Shown one piece after another: positions 1-8,147 of a stretch of DNA of 35,424 bases. Made by a program: the position numbers and the translations under genes. Origin of the DNA: Sphingomonas azotifigens NBRC 15497 (GTDB taxonomy: Bacteria > Pseudomonadota > Alphaproteobacteria > Sphingomonadales > Sphingomonadaceae). Within the stretch, counting starts at the first letter, position 1, and each line of letters begins with the position of its first letter. The notes under the pieces are model-generated. The model had not been told where the DNA came from. It made no database searches and worked only from the letters and a program-made list of their open reading frames with translations. The stretch lies in the NCBI RefSeq assembly GCF_002091475.1, contig NZ_BCTR01000008.1, positions 1 through 35,424 of the forward strand, read 5' to 3'.

Positions 1-26
1 GGGGGGGGGGGGGGGGGGGGGGGGGG
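1..26. other. Poly-G contig edge
   Basis: Twenty-six consecutive G residues begin the window and nine G residues end it (35416-35424). This looks like low-quality or no-signal sequence at a draft contig edge rather than genomic sequence. The murD reading frame starts directly after it. Confidence 0.8.
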
Positions 27-27
27 A

Positions 28-1236
28 CTCTCCACCAGCGATCCGGCGCCCGGATCGGCCATGCCCCACCCCAACCCCTCCCCTGAAGGGGAGGGGCTTA
101 AGATAGGCGATCCCCTCGAATCCGATCTCACCGGCTATGCCGGCATGGTCGTCTCCCCCGGCGTGCCACTCAACCGCCACCCGATCGCGCCGCATGCGCG
201 CGCGGCGGGCGTGCCGCTGATCGGTGACATCGAGCTGTTCGCGCAGGCGCGCGCCGATCTGCCGTCGCATCGCGTGGTCGGCATCACCGGCACCAACGGC
301 AAGTCGACCACCACCGCGCTGATCCACCACATCATCGAGACCGCGGGCATCCCGGCCAGGCTTGGCGGCAATATCGGCCTGCCGATCCTGGGGCAGGACC
401 CGCTCCCCGCGGGCGGCGTCTATGTGCTGGAGCTGTCGAGCTACCAGATCGACCTGACCCACAGCCTCGACTGCGACGTCGCGGTGCTGCTCAACATCAC
501 GCCCGACCATCTCGACCGCTATGACGGGTTCGAGGGCTATGCCGCGTCCAAGGCGCGGCTGTTCGCGATGCAGTCCAAGGGCCATGCCGCCGTGATCGGC
601 ATTGGCGACGCCGCCTCGGTCGCCATCGCCCGGCAATTCGCGCTGTTCGACCGCGCCGAGGACGTGACTAAGATCGCGCCGGGCGTGTGCATGGACCAGT
701 CGCGCTGGCCGGCCCTCCAGGGGCCGCACAACGCACAGAACGCGCTTGCCGCGATCGCCGCCTGCGAGGCGCTCGGCATCGACCGCGCCGTGATCGACCA
801 GGGGCTGGAGACCTTCCCCGGCCTGCCACACCGGATGGAGCGGATCGCGACGCGGAACGGCGTGCTGTTCGTCAACGACAGCAAGGCCACCAACCCGGAA
901 TCCACGGCGCCCGCGCTCGCGGCGTTCCCGCGCATCCACTGGATCCTCGGTGGCGTCGCCAAGACCGACAGCCTGGAGGCCTGCCGTCCCGGCTTCGGCC
1001 ATGTCGTGCGCGCCTATACGATCGGCGAGGCGGGGCCGCTGTTCGCTGGCCTGCTAGAGGGCGAGATGCCCGTCGAGCAGGCCGGCACGCTGGACGCCGC
1101 CGTCCGCGCCGCCGCCGCCCATGCTGAGCCAGGCGACGCCGTGCTGCTCTCCCCGGCCTGCGCCTCGTTCGACCAGTTCCGTGACTTCGAGGCACGCGGC
1201 GATGCCTTTCGTGCCGCGGTGGAGGCGCTCGGGTGA
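28..1236 (+). CDS. murD: UDP-N-acetylmuramoyl-L-alanine--D-glutamate ligase MurD, 5' truncated
   Basis: MurD is the cytoplasmic ATP-dependent ligase that adds D-glutamate to UDP-MurNAc-L-alanine. The frame is open from the contig edge, so the first roughly 50 residues (N-terminal Rossmann-like start) are missing. Visible Mur ligase motifs are VVSPGVPLN, the ATP loop GITGTNGKSTTT, ELSSYQID, NITPDHLDRY, FVNDSKATNPEST, LGGVAKTD and LLSPACASFDQFRDF. The ATG at 61 is not the true start: it belongs to a palindromic repeat read in frame, and coding continues upstream of it (TSDPAPGSA). The stop overlaps the ftsW GTG by four bases (GTGA), which implies translational coupling in the division/cell-wall operon. 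Identity is certain from the motifs and neighbours. Whether the repeat-derived 14 residues are tolerated in the folded protein is inference. Confidence 0.95.
   Translation, partial: LSTSDPAPGSAMPHPNPSPEGEGLKIGDPLESDLTGYAGMVVSPGVPLNRHPIAPHARAAGVPLIGDIELFAQARADLPSHRVVGITGTNGKSTTTALIHHIIETAGIPARLGGNIGLPILGQDPLPAGGVYVLELSSYQIDLTHSLDCDVAVLLNITPDHLDRYDGFEGYAASKARLFAMQSKGHAAVIGIGDAASVAIARQFALFDRAEDVTKIAPGVCMDQSRWPALQGPHNAQNALAAIAACEALGIDRAVIDQGLETFPGLPHRMERIATRNGVLFVNDSKATNPESTAPALAAFPRIHWILGGVAKTDSLEACRPGFGHVVRAYTIGEAGPLFAGLLEGEMPVEQAGTLDAAVRAAAAHAEPGDAVLLSPACASFDQFRDFEARGDAFRAAVEALG
61..102 (+). repeat. Family A palindromic repeat, in frame inside murD
   Basis: A 42-base GC-rich palindromic unit (core CCCCTCCCCTGAAGGGGAGG, 75-94) sits inside the murD frame and adds MPHPNPSPEGEGLK. 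The same unit recurs at 5053-5093 (inverted), 5127-5168, 24440-24479 (inverted) and 24514-24550, all in intergenic DNA. The length is a multiple of three, and the frame stays open on both sides. Confidence 0.8.
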
Positions 1237-2465
1237 GCCGCCAGCCGGGAGACGCGGACGAGAACAAGGGCGGCCTACCGCGCATCTCCAACCAGTTGAG
1301 CCGCGCCAGCAAGTCCCGCGCGGGCATGTGGTTCTGGGAAGTGGACCGCGTGCTCCTGTTCCTGCCGCTGTTCCTGATCGCGATCGGGCTGGTGGCGGTC
1401 GCCGCCGCCTCGCCCGCCACCGCGCGGCGCTATTCGGATGCGGCGCATATCGTGCCGCCGATGTATTATTTCTGGCGGCAGCTGATGTGGGTGTGCATCT
1501 GCGTGCCGGTGCTGATCATCGTCTCGATGCTGCCGACCTCGGCGGCGCGGCGGCTGTCGCTGGCCGGCGCGGTGGTGTTCCTCGGCCTGATGATGCTGCT
1601 GCCGATCATCGGGCATGAGGTGAACGGCGCCAAGCGCTGGATCAGCCTCGGCATTTCGGACCTGCAGCCGTCCGAATTCCTCAAGCCCATGTTCATCGTC
1701 TCGACCGCCTGGATCCTGTCGTTCCGCGCCAAGGATCCCGAACTGCCGGTGATGGTGGTGACCGGCGCGCTGACCGCGCTGATCGCGGTATTGCTGATGC
1801 TCCAGCCGGATTTCGGCCAGACCATCCTGTTCTCCACCGTATGGGTGATTCTGCTGATGCTGTCCGGCATCTCGCCCGCCGCGATCGCCGCGCTGGGCGG
1901 GGTGGCGATCGGCGGCGTCGTCGCGGCGTACCTGTTCTACGGCACCGCGCGCACCCGCATCGACAATTTCCTGTTCCCGACCAAGGAAGCGGCGCTTGCC
2001 GATCGCTATCAGGTCGAGATGGCGCACGATACGCTGAGCGCCGGCGGGTTGTTCGGCGCCGGGCCGGGCAGCGGCCAGATCAAGTTCCGCCTGCCCGAGG
2101 CGCACACCGACTATATCTTCTCGGTGATCGGCGAGGAGTTCGGGCTGATCGCCTGCGCGGTGATCGTCCTGCTCTACCTCGCGATCGTCGTCCGCGTGCT
2201 GATGAAGCTGCTCGACGAGGAGGATCCGTTCCGCCTTCTCGCGGCTGCCGGGCTCGCCTCGCAGTTCGGCGTGCAGGCGCTGATCAACATGGCGGTGAAC
2301 ACCGGCATCGCGCCATCGAAGGGCATGACGCTGCCGTTCATCAGCTATGGCGGCTCGTCGATGATCGCGCTGTCGATCGGCTATGGGCTGCTGCTCGCTT
2401 TCACGCGCCGAAACCCGTATCTGAAGCGGTCTCCCTATACCGGCCGCTGGAGCAAAGCCGCATGA
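1233..2465 (+). CDS. ftsW: Lipid II-dependent septal glycosyltransferase FtsW (SEDS family)
   Basis: FtsW is the polytopic inner-membrane SEDS glycosyltransferase that polymerises septal peptidoglycan with its class B PBP partner (FtsI, not in this window). The 410-residue length is typical. After an N-terminal cytoplasmic tail of about 35 residues come around ten hydrophobic segments. SEDS signatures are visible: NGAKRWISLG, LQPSEFLKP, MLQPDFGQT, TDYIFSVIGEEFG and the C-terminal PSKGMTLPFISYGGSS. The GTG start at 1233 overlaps the murD stop (GTGA), and its own stop overlaps the murG ATG (ATGA), so the gene is embedded in a tightly coupled operon. RodA is the main alternative, but the dcw context strongly favours FtsW. 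Confidence 0.95.
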   Translation: MSRQPGDADENKGGLPRISNQLSRASKSRAGMWFWEVDRVLLFLPLFLIAIGLVAVAAASPATARRYSDAAHIVPPMYYFWRQLMWVCICVPVLIIVSMLPTSAARRLSLAGAVVFLGLMMLLPIIGHEVNGAKRWISLGISDLQPSEFLKPMFIVSTAWILSFRAKDPELPVMVVTGALTALIAVLLMLQPDFGQTILFSTVWVILLMLSGISPAAIAALGGVAIGGVVAAYLFYGTARTRIDNFLFPTKEAALADRYQVEMAHDTLSAGGLFGAGPGSGQIKFRLPEAHTDYIFSVIGEEFGLIACAVIVLLYLAIVVRVLMKLLDEEDPFRLLAAAGLASQFGVQALINMAVNTGIAPSKGMTLPFISYGGSSMIALSIGYGLLLAFTRRNPYLKRSPYTGRWSKAA

Positions 2466-3613
2466 CCGAACGCCGTAGTTACGTCCTCGCCGCCGGTGGC
2501 ACCGGCGGGCACATGGTGCCCGCGGCCGCGCTGGCGGTGGAGCTCGCACGGCGCGGGCATCAGGTGGCGCTGGTCAGCGACGAGCGCGGCGTGCGCTTTC
2601 CCGGGCTGTTCGAAGGCGTCGAGACGCATGTGCTGCCCGCCGGGCGGCTGGGCGGCGGGCCGATCGGCTATCTCAAGGCGGCGCGGCAGATGATGGCCGG
2701 GCGGGCAATGGCGCGCAAGCTCTACAAGCAGCTGCGCCCCGCCGCGGTGATCGGCTTTGGCGGCTATCCCGCGTTCCCGTCGCTGCTGGCGGCATTCAGC
2801 GCGCGCATTCCCACCGTGATCCACGAGCAGAATGCGGTGCTGGGTCGGGTCAACCGGCTGGTCGCGGGGCGGGTAGCGGCGATCGCGACCTCCTATGCGC
2901 AGGTCGAGCGGATGAAGCCCGACTGGGAGGTCAAGACCCACCTTACCGGCAATCCGGTGCGCGAAGCGGTGCTGGCACTGCGCGCCAAGCCCTATCCGAT
3001 GCTCGAGGAAGACGGGTTGTTCCGCGTGCTGGTCACCGGCGGCAGCCAGGGCGCGTCGATCCTCAGCCAGGTGGTGCCCGACGGGCTCGCGCTGCTGCCG
3101 GTGCATTTCCGCCGGCGGCTGCAGGTGACCCACCAGGCGCGCATCGAGGACATCGAGATGGTTCGCGCCAAATATCAGGAGCACGAGATCCCCGCCGAGG
3201 TCGCGACCTATCTGCCCGACATGCCCGAACGGCTCGCCTGGGCGCATCTGGTGATCGCACGGGCAGGGGCCTCGACCATCGCCGAGCTGACTGCCGCCGG
3301 ACGTCCTGCGATCCTGGTGCCGCTGCCCAGCGCTACCGACGATCACCAGACGGCGAACGCCCGCGAGATCACCGAGGCGGGCGGCGCGCGGACGATCCCG
3401 CAGCGCGCCTTCACCGCGCAGGAACTCGCCAAGCAGATGCAGAAGCTGGGGCTCGACACCAAGGCGCTGGAGAATGCGGCGGCGCGTGCGCGCGGTGTTG
3501 GCCGCCCCGATGCGGTGCGCGACCTGGCGGACCTCGTCGAATCGATCCACGCACCCAAGGCCCCGGTGGGCAAGGTGCAGAAGGCAAACAACGGAAGGCC
3601 AGCTTTTGCGTAA
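2462..3613 (+). CDS. murG: UDP-GlcNAc:lipid I N-acetylglucosaminyltransferase MurG
   Basis: MurG is the peripheral membrane glycosyltransferase (GT28/GT-B fold) that adds GlcNAc to lipid I to form lipid II on the cytoplasmic face. The ATG at 2462 overlaps the ftsW stop and gives 383 residues. The N-terminal acceptor-binding glycine loop GGTGGHMVPAAALA lies at about residues 11-24. It is followed by HEQNAVLGRVNRL, the second-domain loop VTGGSQGAS, and the UDP-GlcNAc-binding RAGASTIAEL and ATDDHQTANA motifs. The C-terminal tail (after about residue 365) is basic and low in complexity. The 12-base gap to murC keeps it in the operon. Confidence 0.96.
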   Translation: MTERRSYVLAAGGTGGHMVPAAALAVELARRGHQVALVSDERGVRFPGLFEGVETHVLPAGRLGGGPIGYLKAARQMMAGRAMARKLYKQLRPAAVIGFGGYPAFPSLLAAFSARIPTVIHEQNAVLGRVNRLVAGRVAAIATSYAQVERMKPDWEVKTHLTGNPVREAVLALRAKPYPMLEEDGLFRVLVTGGSQGASILSQVVPDGLALLPVHFRRRLQVTHQARIEDIEMVRAKYQEHEIPAEVATYLPDMPERLAWAHLVIARAGASTIAELTAAGRPAILVPLPSATDDHQTANAREITEAGGARTIPQRAFTAQELAKQMQKLGLDTKALENAAARARGVGRPDAVRDLADLVESIHAPKAPVGKVQKANNGRPAFA

Positions 3614-3625
3614 GGATCTGGGCGC

Positions 3626-5038
3626 ATGAAAGGCGTCGCCACCGACATCGGTACCATTCACTTCGTCGGCATCGGCGGCATCGGCATGTCGGGCATTGCC
3701 GAGGTGATGCACAATCTCGGCTACAAGGTGCAGGGCTCGGACGTGGCGGATTCCTATGTCGTGCAGGGTCTGCGCGACCGGGGGATTCCCGTTACGATCG
3801 GCCATGCCGCCGAGAATCTGGGCGAGGCGGCGGTGGTGGTGGTCTCCACCGCGATCGTGCGGACCAACCCCGAGGTGGAAGCCGCCTATCAGAACCGCAT
3901 CCCCGTGGTGCGCCGCGCCGAGATGCTCGCCGAGCTGATGCGGCTCAAGTCCACCATCGCGGTGGCGGGCACCCACGGCAAGACGACGACGACCTCGATG
4001 GTCGCCGCGCTGCTCGATGCGGGCGGGGTGGACCCGACCGTGATCAACGGCGGGATCATCAACCAGTACGGCTCCAATGCGAGATTGGGCGACAGCGACT
4101 GGATGGTGGTCGAGGCCGATGAGAGCGACGGCAGCTTCCTGCGGCTCGACGGCACCTATGCGATCGTCACCAACATCGATCCCGAGCATCTCGACCATTA
4201 CGGCTCGTTCGAGAAGGTGAAGGCGGCGTTCGTCGAGTTCGTCGAGAATGTGCCTTTCTACGGCGCGGCGCTGCTGTGCCTCGATCACCCGGAAGTGCAG
4301 GCGCTGATCCCGCGCGTTCGTGATCGGCGGATCGTCACCTATGGCTTTGCCGCCAGCGCCGATGTGCGCGGGGTGAACGTGACGCCGCATGCCGGAGGTA
4401 ACCGCTTCGAGGCGATCATCCGCCACCGCGACGGGACGACGCGTTCGATCGAGAATATCGAGCTGCCGATGCCCGGCCGCCACAATGTCCAGAATGCGCT
4501 GGCGGCGATCGGCGTGGCGCTGGAGCTCGGCATTCCCGATGCGACGATCCAGCAGGGCTTCGCCAAGTTCGGCGGGGTCAAGCGGCGCTTCACCAAGGTG
4601 GGCGAAGTCGCGGGGGCGGCGATCATCGACGATTACGGGCACCACCCGGTGGAAATCCGCGCGGTGCTGGCGGCGGCGCGCGAGAGCACCCGCGGCAGGG
4701 TGATTGCTGTGGTACAGCCGCACCGTTATTCGCGGCTGGGCAACCTGATGGACGAGTTCGCGCAGGCGTTCAACGACGCGGACATGGTGTATGTGGCCCC
4801 CGTCTATCCGGCGGGCGAGGCGCCGATCGAGGGCGTCCATGCCGATGCGCTGGTCGAGAACGTATCCCGTCGCGGGCACCGGGCGGTGGCTTCGGTAACG
4901 GATGCGACGGCGCTGGCGCATGCGCTGGGCGGCGTGGTGCGCGAGGGCGACATGGTGGTGTGCCTGGGCGCGGGCGACATCACTAAATGGGCGGCGGGTC
5001 TTGCGCCGGCGATCGCGGCTGCGCGGGGGGATGCGTGA
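3626..5038 (+). CDS. murC: UDP-N-acetylmuramate--L-alanine ligase MurC
   Basis: MurC is the cytoplasmic ATP-dependent ligase that adds L-alanine to UDP-MurNAc, the first peptide step of wall precursor synthesis. The 470-residue product has the three-domain Mur ligase layout. The N-terminal UDP-binding loop is [16 protein letters not shown] (about residues 13-28). The central ATP loop is [20 protein letters not shown] (about 114-133). [22 protein letters not shown], the C-terminal [12 protein letters not shown] and VQPHRYSRL follow. GTHGKTTTT with DDYGHHP distinguishes it from MurD, MurE, MurF and Mpl, although Mpl is the nearest relative. The context next to murG and murB settles it as MurC. 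Confidence 0.96.
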   Translation: MKGVATDIGTIHFVGIGGIGMSGIAEVMHNLGYKVQGSDVADSYVVQGLRDRGIPVTIGHAAENLGEAAVVVVSTAIVRTNPEVEAAYQNRIPVVRRAEMLAELMRLKSTIAVAGTHGKTTTTSMVAALLDAGGVDPTVINGGIINQYGSNARLGDSDWMVVEADESDGSFLRLDGTYAIVTNIDPEHLDHYGSFEKVKAAFVEFVENVPFYGAALLCLDHPEVQALIPRVRDRRIVTYGFAASADVRGVNVTPHAGGNRFEAIIRHRDGTTRSIENIELPMPGRHNVQNALAAIGVALELGIPDATIQQGFAKFGGVKRRFTKVGEVAGAAIIDDYGHHPVEIRAVLAAARESTRGRVIAVVQPHRYSRLGNLMDEFAQAFNDADMVYVAPVYPAGEAPIEGVHADALVENVSRRGHRAVASVTDATALAHALGGVVREGDMVVCLGAGDITKWAAGLAPAIAAARGDA

Positions 5039-5052
5039 GCTTGGCGGTTCTT

Positions 5053-5168
5053 CTTAAGCCCCTCCCTTTCAGGGGAGGGGTTGGGGTGGGGGACTCCGCC
5101 TTGAGCGGGGGACTCGCCTCGCTGTCATGCCCCACCCCCAACCCCTCCCCTGAAGGGGAGGGGCTATA
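5053..5168. repeat. Inverted pair of family A palindromic repeats (REPIN-like)
   Basis: The murC-murB gap holds two family A units in opposite orientation (5053-5093 and 5127-5168) around a 33-base spacer. Each unit is itself a palindrome of CCCCTCCC/GGGGAGGGG type with a CCCCACCCCAACCCC-like arm, so the pair can fold as one long hairpin or two short ones. The downstream unit ends one base before the murB ATG, and its GGGGAGGGG (about 5155-5163) is the only Shine-Dalgarno-like purine run there. Confidence 0.85.
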
Positions 5169-6059
5169 ATGTCGAACTTGCTTCAGGCTCGCGGCAAGCT
5201 CACGCCGAACGCCCCGCTTGCACCGCTCGTGTGGTTCAAAAGCGGCGGCGCGGCGGAGTGGTTGTTCGAGCCCGCCGATGCCGACGACCTCGCCGCCTTC
5301 CTCGCCGCGCTCGACCCCGCCACCCCGGTGATGGGCCTCGGCCTTGGCTCAAACATGATCGTGCGCGACGGCGGCGTGCCCGGTGTGGTCATCCGTCTCG
5401 GCAAGGCCTTCGCCGCGGTCGAGCAGCTCGACGGCACGACCCTGCGCTGCGGCGGCGGGTCCTCGGGCATCCTCGTTTCCTCCAAAGCGCGCGACTGGGG
5501 CATCGGCGGTATCGAGTTCCTGCGCTCGATCCCCGGCACCGTCGGCGGGTTCGTGCGGATGAACGGCGGCGCCTATGGCCGCGAGACCTGCGACATCCTG
5601 GTCGAATGCGAGGTCGTGCTCCGTTCGGGCGAGCGCCGCGTGCTGGCCAATGCCGATCTCGGCTATACCTATCGCCACAGCAATCTGCCCGAAGGTGCCA
5701 TCGTAGTCAGCGCCACCTTCCGCGGCGTCCCCAAGCCTTCGGAGGAGATCCAGGCAGAGATGGACCGCATCGCCGCCGCGCGCGAGGAATCGCAGCCGCT
5801 GCGCTCGAAGACCGGTGGCTCGACCTTCAAGAACCCGGAGGGCCACAAGGCCTGGGCGCTGGTCGATGCGGCCGGCTGCCGGGGCCTGCGCCGCGGCGAC
5901 GCGCAGGTCAGCGAGAAGCATTGCAACTTCCTCCTCAACTTAGGGGAAGCGACCAGCGCCGACATCGAGGCGCTGGGCGAGGACGTCCGCGCGCGGGTCA
6001 AGGCGCGGTCCGGCGTGGAACTGGAGTGGGAGATTCAGCGCGTGGGAGTGGCGAAGTGA
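5169..6059 (+). CDS. murB: UDP-N-acetylenolpyruvoylglucosamine reductase MurB
   Basis: MurB is the FAD-dependent cytoplasmic reductase that converts UDP-GlcNAc-enolpyruvate to UDP-MurNAc. The 296-residue product has the FAD-binding segment GLGSNMIVRDGGVPG (about residues 57-71), the IEFLRSIPGTVGG motif followed by RMNGGAYGRE, and the C-terminal substrate domain. That domain carries KTGGSTFKNP (with the expected catalytic serine), WALVDAAGCRG, and SEKHCNFLLNLGEAT. The ATG at 5169 follows a palindromic repeat whose GGGGAGGGG lies about five bases upstream and probably serves as the ribosome binding site. A gap of 130 bases filled by repeats separates it from murC, so coupling is looser here than elsewhere in the cluster. 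Confidence 0.96.
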   Translation: MSNLLQARGKLTPNAPLAPLVWFKSGGAAEWLFEPADADDLAAFLAALDPATPVMGLGLGSNMIVRDGGVPGVVIRLGKAFAAVEQLDGTTLRCGGGSSGILVSSKARDWGIGGIEFLRSIPGTVGGFVRMNGGAYGRETCDILVECEVVLRSGERRVLANADLGYTYRHSNLPEGAIVVSATFRGVPKPSEEIQAEMDRIAAAREESQPLRSKTGGSTFKNPEGHKAWALVDAAGCRGLRRGDAQVSEKHCNFLLNLGEATSADIEALGEDVRARVKARSGVELEWEIQRVGVAK

Positions 6060-6080
6060 GTTCTTGGGTTGATTACTCTC

Positions 6081-6245
6081 ATTCCTCCCCGGAACGGGGA
6101 GGGGGACCGCGCGGCGCCGCCGCGTGGTGGAGGGGCCGCCGCTTCAGCGGCGGTATGGCCTGCACTCGCCGTCTTCCGCACCTTCGGTGCGGCCCCTCCA
6201 CCATCGCCTTCGGCGATGGTCCCCCTCCCCGTACCGGGGAGGAAT
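6081..6245. repeat. 165-bp nested inverted repeat between murB and ddl
   Basis: The outer arms 6081-6108 and 6218-6245 are inverted copies matching at 27 of 28 positions (ATTCCTCCCCGGAACGGGGA at the left end). The inner arms at about 6124-6139 (GTGGTGGAGGGGCCGC) and 6191-6206 match at 15 of 16 positions. Small hairpins (CCGCCGCTTCAGCGGCGG, CATCGCCTTCGGCGATGG) lie inside. The layout is that of two palindromic units in inverted orientation. The right arm ends at the first possible ddl ATG (6244). Confidence 0.9.
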
Positions 6246-6264
6246 GTATGGGAGGCGCCCGGTG

Positions 6265-7182
6265 GTGAGCCCCCTCCACATCGCCGTGCTGATGGGCGGC
6301 TGGTCGGCCGAGCGTGACGTGTCGCTGATGTCGGGCAATGGCGTCGCCGATGCGCTGGAGAGCCTCGGCCACCGCGTTACCCGGATCGACATGGACCGCG
6401 GCGTCGCGGCCAAGCTCGCCGAGGCCAAGCCTGACGTCGTGTTCAACGCCCTGCACGGCACGCCGGGCGAGGATGGCAGCGTGCAGGGCATGCTCGACCT
6501 GATGGGCATCCGCTATACCCACTCGGGCATGGTCACCTCGGTGATCGCGATCGACAAGCAGCTGACCAAGCAGGCGCTGGTGCCGCACGGCATTCCCATG
6601 CCCGGCGGTCGCATGGTGTCACGCGAGGAGCTGTACCGGCAGGACCCGCTGCCGCGGCCCTATGTGTTGAAGCCGGTCAACGAAGGCTCGTCGGTGGGCG
6701 TGGCGATCGTCACCGCTGAAAGCAACGTCGGCAACCCGATCCACCCCGATGCCCGCGGGCCCTGGCAGGAGTTCGAGGAATTGCTCGCCGAGCCGTTCAT
6801 CCGAGGCCGCGAGCTGACCACCGCCGTGCTGGGCGACCAGGCGCTGGGCGTGACCGAGCTCAAGCCCAAGAACGGCTTCTACGACTATGACGCCAAGTAC
6901 ACCGACGGCCTGACCGAACACGTCTTCCCGGCGCAGATCCCGGACGACGTCGCCGAGGCGTGCAAGCGGATCGCGCTCGATGCGCACCGGCTGCTCGGCT
7001 GCAAGGGCGCCTCGCGCGCCGATTTCCGCTGGGACGACACGCAGGGCGTCGACGGGCTGTTCCTGCTCGAGGTCAACACCCAGCCCGGCATGACCCCGCT
7101 CAGCCTGGTGCCCGAACAGGCGCGCCATCTGGGCATCGACTATGCTAGCCTGGTGCAACGGATCGTCGAGGAGGCATTGTGA
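6265..7182 (+). CDS. ddl: D-alanine--D-alanine ligase
   Basis: Ddl is the cytoplasmic ATP-grasp ligase that makes the D-Ala-D-Ala dipeptide used by MurF. The GTG at 6265 gives 305 residues, the usual DdlB length, starting MSPLHIAVLMGGWSAER. It has GGGAGG nine bases upstream. The in-frame ATG at 6244 is possible, but its GGGGAGGA abuts the codon. Motifs include NALHGTPGEDGSVQGML, GIRYTHSGM, the ATP-grasp KPVNEGSSVGV, EPFIRGRELTTAVLG, and the metal and substrate-binding FLLEVNTQPGMTPLSLVP. The stop overlaps the ftsQ GTG (GTGA). The start region is crowded by a 165-bp palindromic element, which may influence translation. Function is certain from the motifs, and the exact start is the only doubt. 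Confidence 0.95.
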   Translation: MSPLHIAVLMGGWSAERDVSLMSGNGVADALESLGHRVTRIDMDRGVAAKLAEAKPDVVFNALHGTPGEDGSVQGMLDLMGIRYTHSGMVTSVIAIDKQLTKQALVPHGIPMPGGRMVSREELYRQDPLPRPYVLKPVNEGSSVGVAIVTAESNVGNPIHPDARGPWQEFEELLAEPFIRGRELTTAVLGDQALGVTELKPKNGFYDYDAKYTDGLTEHVFPAQIPDDVAEACKRIALDAHRLLGCKGASRADFRWDDTQGVDGLFLLEVNTQPGMTPLSLVPEQARHLGIDYASLVQRIVEEAL

Positions 7183-8147
7183 GCCGCAGGCCCGCCCAAG
7201 CGCAGCGCGCGACCACCCGGCGCGGCGACAAGCCGAAGCCGCGCGGCACCGCGCGCCGGCCGCAGCGGGCGGGCGTGCTCGACCAGGCGATCGCGGGCAT
7301 CCCGCTGAGCCCCGAGACGCTGCACAAAATCGTGACGTGGAGCATCGTCGGTGCGGTCGGCGCGGTGGTGCTGACCATCGGCGTCCTGGCCGGCGTACCG
7401 CAGATGATCGGCGTCGGCGTCGCGCAGGCGGTGGGCGATGCCGGTCTCAAGGTCGACGAGATCCAGATCGACGGTTTGAAGCGGATGGACCGCGCCACCG
7501 TCTATGAGCAGGTGCTCGACCAGGATTCGCGCGCGATGCCGCTGGTCAACCTGGAAGACGTGCGGCAGCGGCTGCTCAAATTCCCCTGGGTGAAGGACGC
7601 GCGCGTCTCGCGGCGCCTGCCGTCGACGCTGCACATCGCGATCGAGGAGCGGACACCGGCGGCGATCTGGCAGAATCACGGCCAGCTGATGCTGATCGAC
7701 GCCTCGGGCGTGCCGCTGGAGCCGGTCTCGCCCGAGGCGATGCCGGACCTTCCGCTGCTGATCGGCGAGGGCGCCAACGCCCAGGAGGCGGCGCGCAAGC
7801 ATCTGCTGGAAACGCAGCCGGGCCTCAAGCCGCTGGTCAAGGCCACGAGCTGGGTAGGCAATCGCCGCTGGGATATCTTCTTCACCTCCGGCGAGAAGCT
7901 GCAGCTGCCCGAGGGCGACGACGAGGCGATCGCCGCGCTCAAGAAGTTCGTCGCGATCGACGGCACGCAGCGGCTGCTCGGTCGGGGTTATGTCGGATTT
8001 GACATGCGCGACGCAAACAAGTTGGTTGTGCGTCGGCAGGGCGTGATCGAGCCGCCGCCGCCGGTAGCCCCGGTGCCGACGGCAACGCCGCTGCCAGCAA
8101 CAACGACGACGACGCCGCCGGCGGGCACCGGCAAGGGGGAAGGCTGA
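7179..8147 (+). CDS. ftsQ: Cell division protein FtsQ
   Basis: FtsQ is the bitopic divisome protein that links early cytoplasmic and late periplasmic division proteins through FtsB/FtsL. The 322-residue product has a basic N-terminal tail rich in Arg, Pro and Lys, and one membrane segment at about residues 49-75 (SIVGAVGAVVLTIGVLAGVP). A POTRA domain follows (DEIQIDGLKRMDRATVYEQV to LPSTLHIAIEERTPAAIW), then the FtsQ beta-domain. The C-terminal 30 residues are Pro/Thr rich (PPPPVAPVPTATPLPA) and probably disordered. The GTG start overlaps the ddl stop, and its TGA shares one base with the ftsA ATG, so coupling is tight on both sides. Confidence 0.93.
   Translation: MSRRPAQAQRATTRRGDKPKPRGTARRPQRAGVLDQAIAGIPLSPETLHKIVTWSIVGAVGAVVLTIGVLAGVPQMIGVGVAQAVGDAGLKVDEIQIDGLKRMDRATVYEQVLDQDSRAMPLVNLEDVRQRLLKFPWVKDARVSRRLPSTLHIAIEERTPAAIWQNHGQLMLIDASGVPLEPVSPEAMPDLPLLIGEGANAQEAARKHLLETQPGLKPLVKATSWVGNRRWDIFFTSGEKLQLPEGDDEAIAALKKFVAIDGTQRLLGRGYVGFDMRDANKLVVRRQGVIEPPPPVAPVPTATPLPATTTTTPPAGTGKGEG

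Noticed and set aside
2435..4921. Minus-strand open frame of 828 codons opposite murG and murC
   Set aside because: It overlaps two certain genes, and its His/Arg/Asp-rich product has no recognisable domain. This is a shadow frame.
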